In this document: piece after piece, positions 6,102 through 7,164 of the stretch
Layout: every line of letters starts with the position of its first letter
Position numbering within the stretch: the stretch's first letter is position 1
Source: JBFWWW01 sp050245975
GTDB lineage: Bacteria; Pseudomonadota; Alphaproteobacteria; Rhizobiales; Hyphomicrobiaceae
Reading direction: 5' to 3'
NCBI GenBank assembly: GCA_050245975.1
Contig: JBFWWW010000195.1
Location: 1-7,164, forward strand
Length of the DNA: 7,164 nt
The notes under the pieces: generated by a model
What the model saw: the letters and a program-made list of their open reading frames with translations, nothing else
Databases searched by the model: none
What the model was told of the DNA's origin: nothing
Position numbers and translations under genes: made by a program

Positions 6102-6755
6102 ATGGCGTCTGTCTACGCCTTTGACGCCTACGGGACGCTGTTCGACGTTCACGCGGCGGCGGCCCGGCACAAGACAGCGATCGGACCGTCATGGGAGCGC
6201 CTGTCGCAACTGTGGCGTACCAAGCATCTCGAATACACCTGGATCTATTCGCAGACGCGCCGCAAGCCGACCTTCTGGCTTCTGGCGCAGCAAAGCCTCG
6301 ACTATGCGATCGCGTCGGTCGGCGGAATTCCTGATGGCCTGCGCGATCATCTCTTGGCGGCCTACCGCCGCATGGATGCATTTCCCGAAGTGCGCGAGGT
6401 GCTGTCGGCACTGCGGGCAAAGGGAGCCAGGCTCGCCATACTGTCAAACGGCGATCAGGACATGGTGGACGAGGCGGTCTCGGCGGCCAGGCTCGACGGT
6501 ATGCTGGATGCGGTCCTGTCGGTTGCCGATGCCGGGATTTTCAAACCGGACGACAAGGTCTACCAGCTCGTCCTCGATCGCTTCGGCGTCGCGCGCTCGG
6601 ACGTGTCGTTCCAGTCATCCAACCGCTGGGACGTCGCCGGCGCGAAAGCTTTCGGCTTCTGCTGCGTTTGGATCAATCGCGGCAACATGCCCGACGAGTA
6701 TCCCGATCTCGCACCCGACCGCACGATCGCCGACCTGCGTGGCCTTCTCGACTGA
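6102..6755 (+). CDS. Haloacid dehalogenase type II (L-2-haloacid dehalogenase)
   Basis: This 217-residue HAD-superfamily enzyme matches type II 2-haloacid dehalogenases, which displace the halogen of L-2-haloacids through an aspartyl ester and give D-2-hydroxyacids. Compared from memory with the Pseudomonas sp. YL enzyme, every key residue has a counterpart: Asp8 nucleophile and Thr12 in FDAYGTLFD, Arg39 in WRTKHLEYTW, Phe58, Ser115-Asn116 in ILSNG, Lys148 in FKPDD, Tyr154, and Ser172/Asn174/Asp177 in SSNRWDVAGAKAFGF. The lack of Mg-binding changes and the dehalogenase-type fourth motif argue against a generic phosphatase. The ATG at 6102 is 3 bp after the dehydrogenase stop, with a weak AGGG ribosome site inside that gene's end, suggesting translational coupling. 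Its 3' end converges on the VOC gene with a 6-bp gap. The natural substrate is unknown (chloroacetate, 2-chloropropionate or fluorinated acids are candidates). Confidence 0.93.
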   Translation: MASVYAFDAYGTLFDVHAAAARHKTAIGPSWERLSQLWRTKHLEYTWIYSQTRRKPTFWLLAQQSLDYAIASVGGIPDGLRDHLLAAYRRMDAFPEVREVLSALRAKGARLAILSNGDQDMVDEAVSAARLDGMLDAVLSVADAGIFKPDDKVYQLVLDRFGVARSDVSFQSSNRWDVAGAKAFGFCCVWINRGNMPDEYPDLAPDRTIADLRGLLD

Positions 6756-6761
6756 CAGGGG

Positions 6762-7136
6762 CTAGCGCGGAAAGGACAGCGCTTCGACCTTGTTGCCGTC
6801 GCGGTCGACGATGAAGGCGCCGTAGTACGTCGTCATGGCTCCCTGCCGCGCGCCAGGATCGCCGTCACTCGTTGCGCCGAGTGCGAGGGCTCTGCGATGG
6901 AATTCGCGCACATCGGCCTCGGAGCGCGCGCGAAGTGCGACATGAGCGCCCAGGTCGTGCGGGAGACGTGGCATGCCAGCCCGCAAATTCAGCCAGACCT
7001 CGGGATACTTCTTGCCGAATCCAATGGTGCCGGGACGTTGGACGAGCTTGGTATACCCGAGTGGGGCGAGCACCTTCTCATAGAAAGCTCCGCTCGCATC
7101 CAGATCCTTGACCGGCAGTGAGACGTGATCGATCAT
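6762..7136 (-). CDS. VOC family protein (glyoxalase/bleomycin-resistance fold)
   Basis: This 124-residue protein has the vicinal-oxygen-chelate fold, two beta-alpha-beta-beta-beta modules that usually bind a divalent metal. The N-terminus IDHVSLPVKDLDASGAFYEKVLAPLGY (2-28) is the classic first module, and DRDGNKVEAL (111-120) the typical end of the second. His4, His65 (in LGAHVALRA) and Glu118 are the expected metal ligands, so it is probably catalytically competent. Members act as glyoxalases, dioxygenases, epimerases or resistance proteins, and nothing here tells which. The ATG at 7136 has only a poor ribosome site (AAAGA), and just 28 bp of upstream sequence is visible. It is transcribed against the dehalogenase unit, so it is probably independent of it. 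Confidence 0.9.
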   Translation of the reverse strand: MIDHVSLPVKDLDASGAFYEKVLAPLGYTKLVQRPGTIGFGKKYPEVWLNLRAGMPRLPHDLGAHVALRARSEADVREFHRRALALGATSDGDPGARQGAMTTYYGAFIVDRDGNKVEALSFPR

Positions 7137-7164
7137 TCTTTGCGTCGCATGATTGAGTGAATGA

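Noticed and set aside
6756..6761. A bidirectional terminator between the convergent dehalogenase and VOC genes
   Set aside because: Only 6 bp separate the stop codons, and I see no stem-loop with a T-run there or in the immediate gene ends.

Overview
This window looks like part of a GC-rich proteobacterial chromosome. Third-codon positions are strongly G/C, and this produces many long shadow frames. The gene families present (tripartite tricarboxylate transporter permeases, a serine-glyoxylate-type aminotransferase and an MmsB-type dehydrogenase) fit an alphaproteobacterium, perhaps of the Hyphomicrobiales, but the taxon is inferred from gene style only. No rRNA, tRNA, CRISPR array, insertion sequence or phage gene is visible. 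The region reads as a metabolic (catabolic) locus.

Layout. Two units diverge from a 253-bp intergenic region (2847-3099). Leftward on the minus strand are tctB (2346-2846), tctA (830-2335, GTG start) and an amidase-signature hydrolase (starts at 798, cut by the left window edge). Rightward on the plus strand are a PLP-dependent class V aminotransferase of the serine/alanine/aspartate-glyoxylate type (3100-4284), a crotonase-fold protein (4378-5169), a 3-hydroxyisobutyrate dehydrogenase-type enzyme (5217-6098) and a type II 2-haloacid dehalogenase (6102-6755). A small VOC (glyoxalase/bleomycin-resistance fold) protein on the minus strand (6762-7136) converges on the dehalogenase with only 6 bp between their stop codons.

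How the genes may work together (inference). The left unit would import an organic acid through TctA/TctB and hydrolyse an amide. The right unit would dehalogenate or hydroxylate a 2-substituted acid, oxidise a beta-hydroxyacid, handle a CoA thioester and dispose of glyoxylate by transamination. One attractive reading is use of a haloamide or haloacid (haloamide to haloacid to hydroxyacid to glyoxylate to glycine). Each family is well supported by residues, but the substrate and the joint pathway are not. The least ordinary points are: a crotonase that lacks both catalytic glutamates of enoyl-CoA hydratase, a dehalogenase that keeps the complete known active-site set, a TctBA pair without its binding protein in the window, and two back-to-back perfect palindromes inside the rightward unit.
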